Shown piece by piece: positions 44,868-56,900 of a DNA stretch of 64,000 nucleotides (position 1 is its first letter; every line of letters starts with the position of its first letter). Source of the DNA: Lophius americanus (Eukaryota; Chordata; Actinopteri; Lophiiformes; Lophiidae); NCBI GenBank assembly GCA_037951165.1, contig JBBDHG010000057.1, forward strand, positions 9,760,001 through 9,824,000, written 5' to 3'. Below the pieces are notes generated by a model. It ran no database searches, had not been told where the DNA came from, and saw nothing but the letters and a program-made list of their open reading frames with translations. The translations under genes were made by a program, and so were the position numbers.

Positions 44868-47800
44868 CTCCCAGATGGTAAAGATATCCTGGTTTAATTG
44901 GTCAAATAAGCTTCCCATACCAGTACAATAAAAAACAACTCATACGCAAACATATCCACATATGCAGCTGTGATGTACAGTAGAAGCTCCTAATGAGGAT
45001 TTGTCAGGACTGTAGGTTTGCAGAGAGCTATTGGGAAACCCTGACTACTGTTTCAAATACAGGCCATTGAAGCGTTTCAACTTGCTGCTGTGTTTCAGTT
45101 GTCGTCTTTACCTAAAGCCAATTAAAATGCGAATCACGTAGGTGAATGCAATTATACATTTTGAGGTGCTTTACAGCATTACTGCGCAGGGACATGGGCA
45201 TTAAGCCCAGAGTTATTATTGTGAAATAGCGGCAGAGATTAAAAACATAGACAAAAACACAAATGGCTGCCAAATAAATTGTGACTCACCCAGAATCGTT
45301 GATCCAGAGGCATTTTTGCAACAATATCAGACTTTTCGTCTTCATACGTAATTTGCAGTGTGAGTATAAGTATAGTCATAGGCTGTTGAACAGGACAACA
45401 AGAACCCAAAAGACAGTTAAGAAAGATCTCCTATAAATTTCTAAGTAGCATATGTGAAACCTCACTGAACTTTCTGCTGAGTAGGCACAAATCTCACCAA
45501 AAAGCGATGGTTAGAAGTAGACTCGGTGGGTTTAGAGGCTGTGTACCCCTAATTTCTGTGTGAAAACAGAACTGAGAAGGAGCCGGTCCGAAAAATCAAA
45601 ATCAAAAATCAAAACAATGACCCTCCTGGTCCCATCTGTATCTGTAATTGGCATCATGGGCAGAGTAATATTGGATGATGCACTCAGTTGTGAGCTCCAA
45701 TTTTACATTAATTATGAACCAAGTGCAACGCGTATAATGAGTTATCAGAGAGGTGAGGGGGAGTATCGGACTGGATGAATGCATGGCTTGGGAAGATTCT
45801 CAACCTCTTTTAAAAAATCCAAACAAGTAGACATCAAAGTCCAAAGCAGAGAGGAAAAACTTTACGACCTGATGATTCTCTTCCATGCTTGACAACACAA
45901 CAAAGCTGGGATCATTATCAGAACTATCAGAACTAATCCACTTCTCAGAAATTGCTTTCTGCCTGTGAAATTAATGACAACATTTGTACAGCGACAGAAG
46001 GCACCCGGTACAATTGTAATCTCTCTCCGACTGTGTCATGACGCGGCAGAGGACAGGAGAAAAAAAATAGGGGAACGACAAGGCTTGTCATTAGTCTTGG
46101 CAAGGACTCAAGGACACGGGAGGGTTCTTTGCGTCCAGAAATCATCGAACAACCCATTTCCTGTTTTTAGTTGTTATTTTTAAAATTATAGAATTAATTT
46201 AGGATGGATGTTTGAAGGTGAATTTTAATGCAGAATAATTTGCAAGTTGCACCTTAATACAGCTGGGTAAATGTGAGTAACAGGGTTTATTGACTCCTGA
46301 AAAGGCTCTTAGCTGTTTGCAACACAACATCAACTTTTCTCATGAGCCCAGACTATGAAACTAGTCATATTCTGTCATACCCGAAACATAAGAAACATTG
46401 AAGATTATTCTACACTCCTTCATATAAAATATGTTAAAGAGGGCATTTTTGTTAGAAATCTAAAACGTCTTGGTGTACACATAAGCTTTTGTGTATATGC
46501 ATATCCGTTCCCTATATTATTTTATGTTTCAGATCAGTTTAGTTCACATGCAGACACTTTCTGACTTTTGTACATTGGCAAATGGCCTAAGAACCTGAAT
46601 AAATGTAACTCTGCATTGTGTTACTAAACAAAAGAGATTATTTGCCTAACTATTCCGACTATGACTTTAATGATGTTTCACGTCAGTGGATGGCGCGTCA
46701 TAAAATTTTCCCAGTGCAACACCTCCCTGGGTTAAAGTGTTGCCTTAGCTTTTACACGGTGTAACAAAAGGTGAAGTCAGCAGCTGGGTTGATATTGAGT
46801 CTAATATTCTGATCAGAATTGGTTTAAAAGCCCAATGAGGATGAGATGTCTCCATACAAACATCACATTAAAAAAAAATTAATAAATGCCCAAATTGTTT
46901 TCATTCAGATGTAGAGATGAAGTATAAAGTTAAAGTTCCATTAACTGATCCAAAGAGTAACTGTACCATGTACCAACAGTTGAACAGTTGGATTATCTAC
47001 TGGTTGTGGTCTGTCAAAATGATGGGATCCATGCAGGCCTGGTCGGGGGAAACCTGAGCTTTTACCATGATGTTGATTAAAAAGCCCAAAAACTGATCAT
47101 ATAATAGAGGCTTAATTGTTGCTTTTGCAGATGATATACAGCTGTTTAGATTAAATAGGACTCTATTTAGATCCTATTAGATCACAACTCATGTAAATCA
47201 AAATAAAGAAAAAGTGACCACTAAATACAGCTATTGCCGTGTTTACTTCACTGTAACCCAATTTATTGTGATTATCTACAAAATTCCAAACGATGAATAT
47301 CCATTCAAAGAAGGAACAAACTCACATTAACGTCTAAATCATGCCAAAATCGGACAGGCTCAGAGGTTAGTGCAACTGAAGCCTGCCCACTTAAAGTCAA
47401 GTAATGAGTTCCTGCATGGACACTCAGAGTTAAGGAGGTGGTTAAATGTTTTCAAGACCTTTATATCAAGTTGTAGAAGGAAAAATGGAGGACTAATACA
47501 TTGCACAGCTGCAAAACTAGCTTGCATTTAATAAATCACCATGCTACACAGTAAGTTCCAGTCAGAGGATGATCCTGCTTACTGAGCAGCTGACGGAAGA
47601 AAATAGAGTGATCATCATACTGCAGCAAAAGATTGGTCTGCAATACCAAAACATCGACTTGAGACACCTCTTTGAAATATCTGAGCATCAACTAAGCAAT
47701 ATGCATGATGTGCAGTTGCATGGCCAAATAATGCCCTGAAATAGATTGAGTTAAGTGACCACGAAGACAATATAGAGTCTGCTGTGAGAATCTGATTTGG

Positions 47801-47955
47801 AACTTGTTATTGCAGAATGGCACTTCTGATAATACATCAAGTGCCATGACATGTAAAATGGGTGTATCTGATTCTGAAACGTCCAAAGACATGTCATCTG
47901 AGTATGAGATGTTTAGAGAAGAACATCATTTCCATGAGCTCACATGGGCGTAGAG
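44868..47955. other. Long tract with no recognised gene
   Basis: AT-rich. A possible worn reverse transcriptase trace occurs at 47128-47152, where GCTTTTGCAGATGATATACA reads AFADDIQLF, a FADD-type motif. The surrounding sequence does not confirm it. An AAAATCAAAATCAAAAATC repeat lies at 45593-45617. Confidence 0.4.
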
Positions 47956-47959
47956 AAGA

Positions 47960-50180
47960 CCTGGGCATTTTGCAGCCCGCAGGCCGGACAGGATCAGCTC
48001 GCATGCAGTGTATCATTAAAAAGAACATACATGAAAAAGTATGTACGCCATGCATGAAATATACAACAGTGATTCTTTTATTTTGAGAATGATGCTTTTT
48101 TTTTAATATAGCATACAGCTAAACGTGATGCTTGGCGGCTAGCCTTTAAAATGTCAGCTCAAAACAAAAAAAGAAAGGCCTATACGGACGTTTTTAACAC
48201 GACATTGACTGCTAAATATTTCTTTATAGAAGTCAAAGGTAAAGCCGTGTGCTGACTGTGTTGTACAAGTAGCAGTGTTCCAGGATTATAATTTGAATCG
48301 CCACTACGTGACCAAACACGCCAAGAAGTACATCAACTTGTCTGATCAAGAGCGGGCAATGGAGTCGGATGCTTTACTAGCTAAGCTGCATCACCAACCA
48401 GAACTTTTTACTAAACTTTGCACATGCAGAGATGCAGCTTTCAGGACAAGTTATGTCATATCCCGAAAAAAATGGCCAGAAAGAGTAAACCGTTTTCTGA
48501 AGGAGAGTTTATTAGGGAGTGCTTGATGGACTCTGCAAAACTATTACACCCGGAGAAAAAGGAGGCATATGAGAAAGTGCCACTCCCCCGACGCACTATA
48601 ACGAGAAGGATTGAAGACATTGCGGGAAATCAAGAGCTTCAGCTGCAGCACTGAGCGGTCAAATTTAAAAAATGTTTCCCTTGGCTTCGGCTGAGAGCTG
48701 CAATGTACGTGACACAGCCCAACTACTCATCTTCGTACGTGGGGTTACTATGGACTTTAAAATCACGGAGGAGCTGGCAGCCATGCAGTCAATAAAAAAT
48801 GAAAACTACTGGGAATGATTTGTTCACTGATGTGATTGCACGTTTGAATACGTTGGGACTAAAATGGGAGAGGCTGACAGGTGTGACGATGGAAGGTTGT
48901 CCAAATCTAACGCGGAAAAATTTTGGACTTTTGAAGAGAATGCAGGATAAAGTGACAGAAATTGACTCTGAGCAGAAATTGGTATTTTTGCAATGTATTT
49001 TACATCATGAAGAGTTGAAAATGAACCATGTTGTTGGTGATTAAACTAAAAAGGTAACTTAATCAGGGCAGGAGCTTTGAATCACGGGGCAGTTTGTGGC
49101 ACTTTTGGAGGAAAATTAGACTGAACATCGTGACATAGGCTAGCAAACAGCTGTAGAGATTCAAGATTTCTGTGTGAAGAAAGGGAATGACATTCCACAG
49201 CTTGATGACCTTGATTTTTCTGTTGATGTGACTGCACTAATTAATGAACTAAATGTCAAACAGCGGTGCAAATGTAGCCTTCACAAAGCTGTGCATGAAA
49301 TGTACAGCTTTGTGAAGGCTTTTATGAGAAAGTTGCAGCTTCTCTCGAGCCAAATGGAGGACAACATTCTCAACCATCTGCCAACACTGAAGGGAGTCAC
49401 ATCTTGAGCAGACCAACTCCACATGTACTTATCCATGTTAGAAGCACTGCATGGGGACTTTTCAATGTGATTTCAAGACTTTAAACTGTTGAGAGTGAAA
49501 TGCACATGATTTTTTTCCCCATTTACATGCAATGTGGAGAATGCTACGAATGATGTTCAGCTTGACCTCATTGACCTGCAGTCTGATACAGTCCTGGCAG
49601 AGCACTTTATGTCAGTCTCACTGACATGATTTTTACTCATCCCTCAAAGAGGAGAACTTTCCACACATGAAGAGGCATGCCCAGAAGATTCTAGATCTCT
49701 TTGGATCTACCTATAGATGAAAACAGACATTCTCAGTGATGAAGTTCAATACATCCAGATACAGTTCTGCTATCACTGATGATCACCTCTCAGGCGTCCT
49801 TCGCATATGCATCACAGACATTAAACCAGATTCCAGTACACTTGTTCAAGCCCAGAACAGGCTGGATTGTTCTCACTAAACAAGTAAAATGAACTGAAAA
49901 ACATCAAACGCACTCATTTATTTTTGTGTAAAGTTGTTTAATTGCTTATCTTCAACATGTTGAAAAAATAATTTTTCATTATTGGTTTGTGAGATTAACA
50001 TTTTAAAGATAAAGTGAAATACTGAAATTATTGTTTTTACTGTTTATTTCTTGTATATTTGACCGACTCCACAATTTCATATCTTTATTGTAACAGAATA
50101 TCCCTATTCTTTGGTTCGCCCATCCAACAGAGCTCAGGTTTCCTATGTGGCCCCTTGGAAAAATTAATTGTCTACCCCTG
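47960..50180 (+). mobile_element. hAT DNA transposon (ZBED/GTF2IRD2-related type)
   Basis: The right end, read on the minus strand from 50180, begins CAGGGGTAGACAATTAATTT, then TCCAAGGGGCCACATAGG, a typical hAT terminal repeat. The left end is less sure: CTGGGCATTTTGCAGCCCGC and AGGCCGG at about 47962-47988 resembles the opposite terminus, but no 8-bp target duplication is clear. In between is a broken transposase. hAT elements move by cut and paste; this copy is dead. Confidence 0.7.
48151..49879 (+). pseudogene. hAT transposase remnant
   Basis: Starts MSAQNKKRKAYTDVFNTT at the ATG at 48151. A BED-type zinc finger follows, broken by a stop and frameshift: KAVC, then DYNLNRHYVTKHAKK with the paired histidines. 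Next come ERAMESDALLAKLHHQPELF, SKPFSEGEFIRECLMDSAKL, EKVPLPRRTITRRIEDIAGN, the catalytic-region blocks GVTMEGCPNLTRKNFGLLKR and EQKLVFLQCILHHEELKMNH. A deletion follows, then KKGNDIPQLDDLDFSVDVTA and LINELNVKQRCKCSLHKAVH, and a frameshifted C-terminal dimerisation region (FGSTYR, QTFSVMKFNTSRYSSAITDD, HLSGVLRICITDIKPDSS) ending LDCSH at 49879. The order fits the hAT transposases that gave rise to ZBED- and GTF2IRD2-type host genes. At least five breaks and an internal deletion argue against a domesticated gene. Confidence 0.85.
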
Positions 50181-51215
50181 GCATACAGTATGCCGGACAA
50201 CAAATATGCAGCACAAATGAGAAATATTTCTTTTACTTGATGCGTCAGTCACCCTTACTGATTCTTTCATCTTTGACAGAGAAAAGAAAGATAATAAGAG
50301 AAAAAAAAAGGCTATGGAGACGGGATGATTCTTGTTGCTTGGCAACATCCCTTTAAGGATGTGTGTAGATTGTGTGTGTATGTGATGGAAATATTGTCAA
50401 AAAATACTATATATATCGTCTCTAAAGATTCCAGAGCACTCCAGAGCAAGCTCCATGTATTTTTTCTTTATATTTGTGAATATGACGCTCATTTCTTGTT
50501 GGAGCTGCTTATCAAGGTAGCTCAGCGATGCCTTGTCATTAAAACCCTTCAGAATAAGGGGATAAGTATTTCAAAGATCCAATTAGGCCGGGACATGTCA
50601 GCCCTAAATCAATAGCTGTGAAGAGCCGTGAACAGAGTGATAGGTAAGATGCTCTTTAGTCTGTGAGTCACTGTCAAATAATATTTTTTCATTTTTTTCT
50701 ACTATTTAAATGGGCTGTTTGGGACAACTTTCATCCTATTTTGTTTAATTAGGCAAAAATTTGGGTTGCAGAGCAATCTGCAGGTAAGGAGTCAAGCCTT
50801 GAATATGCCTGAAACTAATTTTGAGCACAGGTTGGCTTACATTTAAAGTGTAAATGAAGGCAGACTCCATATTTATATTGTCATGATTTTTTCCTCATCT
50901 GAAGATTATGGACTATATAATACAAAACAATACTGCTCATTCTCATATTTATTTGTGGGAAATGTCGGAATGCGTGTCTGCCCATCTATTTAGTTTATGT
51001 ATTTAATGCTTTTACAGTCCAGACCTTGAAAGTATATGATGTACTCAAACATGACTTAAGTCTGCAGGATGAATCATCAAAGAACTGTCTCATATGAAAT
51101 CGATCAAAAGATCCACACAAACCTGGCGCCATATAAAAAAATCATGTTACAGAGTGGCTGTTTGTACTCTTTTCTTCAAACAGGCAGAGAGGGAAAAAAG
51201 TTTCAAAATGCCACC
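50181..51215. other. No gene seen
   Basis: AT-rich; poly-A and TATA runs near 50300-50415. Nothing recognised. Confidence 0.5.
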
Positions 51216-51216
51216 A

Positions 51217-51217
<1 letters not shown>

Positions 51218-51248
<31 letters not shown>

Positions 51249-51475
51249 TAGTGCCAATTCACAACAACAGTTGTCTCAAGGTGCTTTCCAGAAAGAGCAG
51301 GTCTAGACCAGACTCTTTATATATTTATCTACAGAGACCCAACAAATTCCTCCTTGAGCAAGCACTTGGCGACAATGGCGAGAAAAAACTGCCCTTTAAA
51401 GGGCAGAAATCTCGAGCAGATCCAAGACTCAGGGTTGACGGCCTGAGTCAATTCTCTGTAAATTGAAGCAGATTT
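51218..51475 (-). repeat. Dispersed retroposon 3' end with AATC tail
   Basis: (AATC)n at 51219-51238 followed by TTTATTTATATAGTGCCAAT, TCACAACAACAGTTGTCTCA, AGGTGCTTTCCAGA, GAGCAAGCACTTGGCGACAA and GGCGAGAAAAAACTGCCCTT. On the minus strand the tetranucleotide would be the tail. This order (ATATAGCGCCAAATCACAAC ... AAGGCGCTTTCC ... GAGCAAGCACTTTGGCGAC) is a very common teleost repeat. The parent family is not certain. Confidence 0.6.
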
Positions 51476-52582
51476 GATGCCCTTCTTTGCTTTAGCTGAG
51501 TACCCGCTGCATTGTCAGAGCGCTTCTGAGGTAAATGCTCAGTGGTCATAAAACATCTGCTCGGAAACTTTAATCCACACCTTGAGAATGGCTTGTAGGG
51601 GAAAGAAATGAGAGCGTCTTTTTCTTTTTGCTGAATTAATGCTAACCTGTAGTGACACACTTTTCATTTTAACCAAATTAGCAATGCTCTTGACCAAATG
51701 AAAATGCTACTTTAAAGGATCAGGTGATGAAAGCAAGATTTGATGCTCTGGCGTATGTTTGGAATAATGTGTTTGGAAGCCATGCTAAATGTCTTTAATA
51801 TTCTTATAGATATTGGCCATCAAAACCTGACTATGAACTCAATATAGAGCTGACCGGAGAGAACAAAGACACAAGCTTCAAGCAAAAACCTCAAACCAGG
51901 TAAGAATAAAGGGATTCTGTCAATCGTATCTGCATTAACATACACTCTTGATCTGTGTTTAAGTTCATTTCTGCAAGTGGAGATATGATCAGGAGTTCTA
52001 AAGCAGGGAGGAAATTGTTTGATTTGAGATTATAAGAGCATCAACGAGGGAACAAATGTGGAGATGATAGGCCCTGTATTAAATATATTCTGTCAAATCC
52101 AAGCAGTACAAATTGCTCTTATTTATTTGATAATTGATGGAGAGCATCTTCCCATCACCAGCCAAGAGTACACTTTTTAAGCAAAGCATGCATTAAATTA
52201 GCACGGTCATTCATTATTGACAGAATGAAAAGCCCTATAAGATAATTTCCCCTCATGCATGTTGCCTTTTCTCCTTTAGAAGCCTAATTAGTCCATTGCT
52301 GAGGCCTCACTCCCAGCCACTGCATGCCTCCATACATTTACCACCATGATCATACACTTGAGCCTAAGGCAGCTGGTACACTCTCAAAGCAATAAGTCAC
52401 GACAGAAGAAAATCTTTTCCATTCAAACAAGGGCATGTTGAGATAATGGCCGACACTACTGCAGAGAACGGGGAAAAGACGAGTGCAGATTGTGGGAATC
52501 GATGTTCATGGTTGATGAATGCTGTAAAAAAAATAAAATCACAGTTGCTGAGTTTGCTTAGTATTCTCTTATGGGAAGACAT
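51476..52582. other. No gene seen; candidate non-coding element at 52050-52345
   Basis: The 52050-52345 part has no transposon motif, contains TAAT-core phrases (GATAATTGATGG, CCTAATTAGTCC) and looks like single-copy sequence. Conservation cannot be judged from one genome. Confidence 0.3.
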
Positions 52583-52766
52583 TGTGTGTGTGAGTGTGTG
52601 TGTGTGTAGCTTTATTTGTGTGTTCAATTTGCATTAGGACCAAACAATCACCTGGAGGGAGCATTCCAACTTCTAAGCGCTAGTGCTCACTCTGCAGGCA
52701 CTCTCTCTTTCACACACACACACATACACACACAAGCACAGACACAGACACACACAGACACAGGCT
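52583..52766. repeat. Facing GT and CA microsatellites
   Basis: A GT run (52583-52608) and a CA run (52711-52766) are separated by about 100 bp and complementary over roughly 25 bp. Together they form an imperfect inverted repeat. Confidence 0.9.
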
Positions 52767-53380
52767 TGCATAAACTCACATCCACGGCCTTGTTAAACCC
52801 CTCTAGGTTATTTCACATGACGCGAGCTGTGCATTGGTTGGCTTAACCATGCCTTATTTATCCTCCACCTCGGGCTAGCTGTCAGCCAGCACAGCTTTGC
52901 CTTATGTATCCACCCTGGTGCTCCTAACAGCGACACGCTGTATCCAAAACAGCTCCGTTCCACCCAAATGTTCCTTTGCATTCCAACCCCCCTCCTTCAC
53001 TACAGCTCTGCATATCACTTCATCAGCTACATTTGTTGAGACATGCAAGAGGGCAACAACTGATGACTGATATGAGAAATAATTGCATTAAAATCCTCAG
53101 ATATGGAATATTTACCAAATTAAAGGATATATCTGTCAATCTTTCAAGAGAATGCATATTGTATATAAGTGTATAGTACAGAAAAATGTATGATATGTCA
53201 AAGAAAAATACACAGTAAACAATATGCTTAAAAAATAAACCTCACTCTTTTCTTAAGAATAGCTAGAAGCTCTCACCATGCAAATATTAAATATAAAATC
53301 TTTTAAAACTTAATATAGAAGATATCATAACATTTTATGTCATTGAAACAAGAGAGTGATCCCGAGCAGGGGAGTCCACC
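52767..53380. other. No gene seen
   Basis: Nothing recognised. The first 250 bp are less AT-rich. Confidence 0.5.
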
Positions 53381-53384
53381 TCTG

Positions 53385-53605
53385 AGTGGCTCAAAAATTT
53401 GGACCTGAACCCCATTCAGATGCTGATAAGACTAGTTCATACACACCAACCCTCCAATGTAGCTGCATGAAGAAACTACTGTGAGGAAATATGGGCCAAA
53501 ACAGTGAAATCAGAAACTGATCTCCACTTATTAGCAGTGTTGGGTTGCTGTTGCTGCAATGAAAGATGTAACAACTAGCTTTCAAGTCCAGAGAGCCAAT
53601 GCATA
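53385..53605 (+). pseudogene. Tc1-like transposase, C-terminal fragment
   Basis: Plus strand: LKNLDLNPIQMLIRLVHTHQ then PSNVAA, and after a stop YCEEIWAKTVKSETDLHLLA-like sequence with further breaks. Tc1-like transposases have SPDLNPIE or SPDLNPIQ at the end of the DDE catalytic domain, followed by PxNVAELK and a short helix with EEWAKI. The rest of the element is missing. Confidence 0.65.
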
Positions 53606-54110
53606 GCCTTTTTGCATTCGTAAATTTTGTTTGTAGATCCGAAGAAGTTCCATATAAAGCACATACAAAAATAAAAAACATCACTAGGGGTCCTGTATTT
53701 TTTAATGGAATATCCCAATTCTATTCTCATCTCATTCTCTGCATAAAACTGGAGAAGAACTAGGCTGGGCAACAAAAAGAAAACAAAAACTAAACGAGGC
53801 ACTCTCTGTGGAACAATTGCAAATGAAAATCTGATGCGGTGAACATTATAATCACATGGTTATTTATTCCTCCAACATGAGCCAGCTCAAAAGATTTCCA
53901 TCATTTTGGGCACAATCTGTTTGGGTCAATTTTGAACTTTGCCTGGAAGAGCAAAAAAAAGCTAGGGCAAGAGTAGTTGGAAACTAAATAGAGTCAACCT
54001 AAGATGTTAATAATGCCTAATTGCACAGACAATCCGGGGGCTTTTCTATACATAGATAGAAATATTAATTTGAACATTTGCTTCTTCTTTGTTAAGAAGA
54101 TGGCAATTGC
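53606..54110. other. No gene seen
   Basis: AT-rich interval without recognised motifs. Confidence 0.5.
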
Positions 54111-54119
54111 TTTATTGTC

Positions 54120-54495
54120 TGCATCATATCCTATCCCATTATATCCTATCCTGTCCTATCCCATATCTTGACTTGCCCTATTCTATCCTGCACTATCCTT
54201 TTTTGTACTGTTCTATCCTCTAATATATTATCCTGTCCAATCATACGCTATCTCTACATGTCCTATCCTATTCTGTAATGTTGTATCCTGTAGTCATGTA
54301 TCCTTTAATGCCATAACCTGACCTATTCTATCGTATCCTCTCCTGTACTGCCTATCCTGAAATCTCCCATTCCATCCTATCCTATCCGGTAATATCCTAT
54401 TCTAATCAATCCTATTTTTCCATTTCTCAATCATCATATCTCATTCTATCCTCTCCATTTTATAATATCTTATCCTGTCTTATCCTATCTCTTGC
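54120..54495. repeat. Degenerate TATCC pentanucleotide array
   Basis: About 370 bp built from CCTATCC, CTATCCTG and TATCCTATC steps with many substitutions and small indels. The underlying unit is TATCC. Its decay contrasts with the clean GATA array at 11.6 kb. Confidence 0.85.
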
Positions 54496-54659
54496 AGGAC
54501 CTCATTCCTTTGAGCCTTGTGACCTTGTTTTCAGATTACAGCCATAGTCTTAAAAAGACTGACAGACATAACTACAGAAAAAAGTTGTATGAAATTCCCC
54601 CATAAAAACTGCTTTAGATCAGATATTATATTACCTTGATATTAATTATTGTATTATCT

Positions 54660-56345
54660 ACTATACTTACTCTTCTTCATACACTTTAGGCTTCAGTGAG
54701 CTTTTTCCACTGCACCCTGTCGTTTGCAGCGGGAGGGATTCATTTTTAACAGCTCCTCTGTCACAGTTTTGCGACAGGTCTATTTGGGTCTTCCTGGTCT
54801 TGTTTTGCCTGGTGGTGTTCACCTTAAGGCAAACCTTGGGATCCAGTCCTGTTCCAGTTGACAAACTTGACATAGTTGTTGTATAGGAGCATATTTGTCT
54901 TGAGACTCCAGTCTCCAGATGGAGCGGGGTTGGGCGCCTTTCCCAGCCTTACTGTGACGTCTTTTATGGTTCTACTGTTCTTACTGGTGAGACTGCCCAT
55001 GTAAGGGAAGCCTTCAAGAAAACTCAAGGAGTTCTCCATTTACAAGGATGGGAGATGTGGGGGTGGTGTATACACATATAAATTATGGTTACGGTTAATG
55101 TTAAGGTTTGCATGTGAAGTACACCCAGCCTGGTAAGGATGTTGAGCCGACCAGATTTAGCTTGCATGTTGGTGTGGTTTGCTGAGAGGAGATCCAGAAC
55201 ATCGGCAAAGTCAAGATCTCCCAACTGGGACTGGAGGGTCCACTGAATGCCCCTGGTTATCTCTGCGATGATGTTCATGATCCGCTCTATGGCAACAAAG
55301 AAAGTGGATAGAAAAGATGATAAACAACTGTCTCACTCTGGACTTTACTTGGAAATACTCAGGGATGCAGTTGATGACGACACTGCACACAAAATGTTCA
55401 TAAAAAGTTTTTATTATTGTGATGTTTGGTGGAATTCCATAGGAATGCAGTATTTCCCAGAGAGTGTTTCAATGGACACTGTGCTATACACATCTGCAAC
55501 CCAGTATGTTCTCACATTTTGTTGGTTCCTACGCCATTTACCATTTATTATAATGTGGTCTACTTGGTTAGTAGTTCTACCATCAGGTCACTTCAATGTG
55601 AGTATGTGGATATTCTTTGGAAGGAAGATGGTTCCTCCATTGACCAGATTGTTGTTCTTGCAAAATGTAAACAGGCATTCATCATTGTCATTTCTTTCTC
55701 ATCGTCCGTTGCTCATTGGTCTCTAATTGTCGGAAGTGTCAGTTGCCACTTTGGCACTCACGTCACCAGTAATTAGGAGCATCACATATTTGGGTACCTT
55801 TAAGACAACCATTTGTAGTTGTTTGTTCAAAACGTCTTTATCCTCCTCTTTGACACACTCTGATCGGCTGCTCATTTGTTCCCATTCAAGCAAGGGTAAG
55901 AGCTTTCTCCTGAGAGATTATCACAGCTACACAATGTGTGTGGGTATTCTCATGGCCTGAATGGAGGATGACATATCCTCCATTCATCATTAGAAACTCG
56001 ATATCCAGAGCCAGTCCAGTGGCTTTCAGCTGTCCCCAGGATGGGATTTATGCTGTTCCGGTGGTCTCATACATGGTTCAGACATTCTATGCTCCAAGAT
56101 GGATCTTGGCTTTTGGCCAAAGTAGAACCTCCCTGGTACTCCTGCCTTCCTTTTTGCTTCATTAGAAGGGGTCCTACTAACACTCAACTTGCTTTGTTCT
56201 ACAGGGTTCTTGGTGTCAATAGTTTTACTCTTTGTAGTTTCTCCAACAGGGTGATTTTTACGGCATGGTGTTTGCTCCATGTCCAACCTCCAAACGTAGA
56301 AAGCCAGTGTCCTCATGTAAGGTCTTTGCAAACCCATAATCTTTT
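54660..56345 (-). pseudogene. RTE-like LINE with endonuclease and RT remnants
   Basis: Minus strand. Near 55.9-56.0 kb the endonuclease N-half is weak (GYVILHSGHENTHTHCVA, normally GxxVLYSGHxxxHxxGVA). Further on come NGGTIFLPKNIHILT and, with frame changes, NQVDHIIINGKWRRNQQNVR then VADVYS. The usual GADVxSDHHL block has lost its catalytic SDH. After a deletion: LWEILHSYGIPPNITIIKTF, VKSRVRQ, GIQWTLQSQLGDLDFADVLD and LLSANHTNMQAK. The FADD catalytic motif is now FADV. Then FPYMGSLTSKNSRTIKDVTV, RLGKA and a worn C-terminal arm (NKTRKTQIDLSQN) ending near 54665. I know this protein mainly from RTE-type elements of invertebrates and some fish. It is not the Rex3-like family of 10.9-13.6 kb. Confidence 0.75.
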
Positions 56346-56600
56346 CGGAAAATTTAATTTCTTACCTCCAAACTGCTTATCTGTTCATTTTCTCCCTGTA
56401 TACCAAGGAAAAGAAAATTCTAATAATTAATTCTGTAAATGTTAGAAAGAATCTTAGCTCTCAAGTTAATCTTCTATGAATATTCTTACTTGCTGTTTGA
56501 TTATGAGTAACATGATTGACAAAGTTATTACTGGGAGGGACATGTTAATGCTCTTGGTCAAAACCAACCGTATTTGTTTAAGCAATCTTTGTAATAAGAT
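56346..56600. other. No gene seen
   Basis: AT-rich interval; nothing recognised. Confidence 0.5.
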
Positions 56601-56604
56601 AAGA

Positions 56605-56900
56605 TAATGTGAACTTTATTGTTTTCCGTATGGAAATTTGCCTCAGATAGCCATACATCTCTGTGCATTTACAGCGGATACAGGAATAGAATCACAATAT
56701 AAAGTAGCAGGAATATAAAAATAAATAAAAGTTAAGTGTTCATAAGCTAAAGTAAATAGTTTATCTGACCTAAGGTGCATTCAAACTCCACTTAGGATGT
56801 GCTGACATGAAAAGTGCACTTGAGCTATTTACAGATAGTGCAAGTCCTTGTGAAAGCAAAAAGGGCATTCATCATACAAGCAAGCACATAAGGATATAAG
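56605..56900 (-). repeat. LINE-like 3' end
   Basis: On the minus strand it ends AAATTTCCATACGGAAAACA then ATAAAGTTCACATTATCTTA and TC, the TTTCC-x-ACGG-x-CAATAAAGTT-(ATCTT) tail seen on L2/Rex1-group retroposons. The inner part (56700-56900) has repeated AAGTGCACTT and TGCACTTGA phrases, common in Rex1 3' UTRs. Confidence 0.5.

Noticed and set aside
47128..47152. A FADD-type reverse transcriptase catalytic motif
   Set aside because: AFADDIQLF alone is suggestive, but I could not find neighbouring reverse transcriptase blocks in any frame, so I do not call an element.
48111..50188. GCATACAG at 48111 and 50181 as an 8-bp hAT target duplication
   Set aside because: The left occurrence is not next to a CAG-type terminal repeat and lies only 33 bp before the transposase start; an 8-mer match over 2 kb is not rare enough.
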